Assembly (NCBI GenBank): GCA_034359265.1
Contig: CP136891.1
Location: 87,376,001-87,440,000 of the forward strand
DNA: 64,000 bases
Reading direction: 5' to 3'
Source of the DNA: Canna indica
Taxonomy: Eukaryota > Streptophyta > Magnoliopsida > Zingiberales > Cannaceae
A program made the translations under genes and the position numbers. The first letter of the stretch is position 1. Each line of letters opens with the position of its first letter. The notes below the pieces were generated by a model. It made no database searches and had not been told where the DNA came from. It saw only the letters and a list, made by a program, of their open reading frames with translations. Below, one piece after another: positions 63,561 through 64,000 of this stretch.

Positions 63561-64000
63561 ATTATGAGAATTTGGCATTTTTATTTATCATCATTATAAG
63601 ATTTCAGATGCAATTTTAGAAATTCATGAAGATTAGCGTGTGAAAACAAAAAAATGGGGACGAGACAAGAGGAGAGAAGATGAAAATGTCAAAGAAAATT
63701 TTTGGTGTTCTATTTCAACTTTGATTGATCGAAAATCGACGCTAATGAAAAAAGAGAATATGCACGCACAAATTATGTTTGGTATATTATTTCACCAAAA
63801 TAAAATATTAATATTAAATAATATTTTTATTTTTGTTAAAATGGTATAAGGACATTAATGGTACATTTGCTTCGTTAGATAGAATTGGATAATAAGTGAT
63901 GGAGGATTATATATGAATTTTTTGAATTGGTGTATATCGAATATAATATCAATTTTATATTATTTTATTATCATTTTCTTTTAATTCATGCATTAAACAA
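63561..64000. other. AT-rich intergenic DNA
   Basis: Nothing recognised up to the right edge. The open frame at 63640-63849 has a Lys/Asn-rich composition expected by chance in AT-rich DNA. Confidence 0.4.

Overview
This window is nuclear DNA from a flowering plant. The genes have many introns with GT-AG borders, the gene families are plant-specific (SnRK2, MAPKKK5-type kinase, type IIB Ca-ATPase with an N-terminal calmodulin region, RSL-type bHLH, EAR-motif C2H2 factor), and AT-rich intergenic DNA is filled with plant transposons. GC-rich first exons and protein details suggest a commelinid monocot, perhaps a palm; that is inference. I see no prokaryotic genes, tRNA, rRNA or CRISPR array.

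Layout. 16-1226 (minus): 5' half of a subclass III SnRK2 kinase, running off the left edge. 2509-9858: complete Ty1/copia element with 480-bp LTRs, 5-bp target duplication, tRNA-Met primer site and a gag-pol frame broken by stops. 10.2-12.1 kb: a TIR element and a TRIM remnant. 13503-21087 (plus): MAPKKK5-like kinase of 11 exons, with an 809-bp hAT element in intron 7. 22115-24197 (minus): small four-span membrane protein of 6 exons. 24833-25693: Mutator-like foldback element. 27575-37063 (plus): DNA polymerase kappa, 14 exons. 38341-41248 (minus): 5'-truncated LINE. 41844-48247 (plus): plasma-membrane-type Ca-ATPase, 7 exons, with a 432-bp tandem duplication in intron 4. 49319-50598 (minus): RSL-like bHLH factor with a predicted GC-AG intron. 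53644-58195 (minus): adenine phosphoribosyltransferase, 6 exons. 58765-59252: hAT-like MITE. 60195-60932 (plus): single-exon ZAT-type repressor. 61778-63422: a second Mutator-like foldback element.

Exon borders were worked out by hand from splice sites, reading frame and family alignment. Every complete gene model closes in frame: 793, 193, 643, 1020, 286, 183 and 245 residues.

The genes do not form an operon or an obvious physical pathway cluster. Several belong to stress signalling (SnRK2, MAPKKK5, Ca-ATPase, ZAT), but unrelated genes lie between them, so this may be chance. I found no convincing new biological system. The best leads are the well-delimited transposon insertions, the GC-AG intron inside the bHLH domain, the duplicated start region of the same gene, and the W-box cluster with a short upstream ORF ahead of MAPKKK5.
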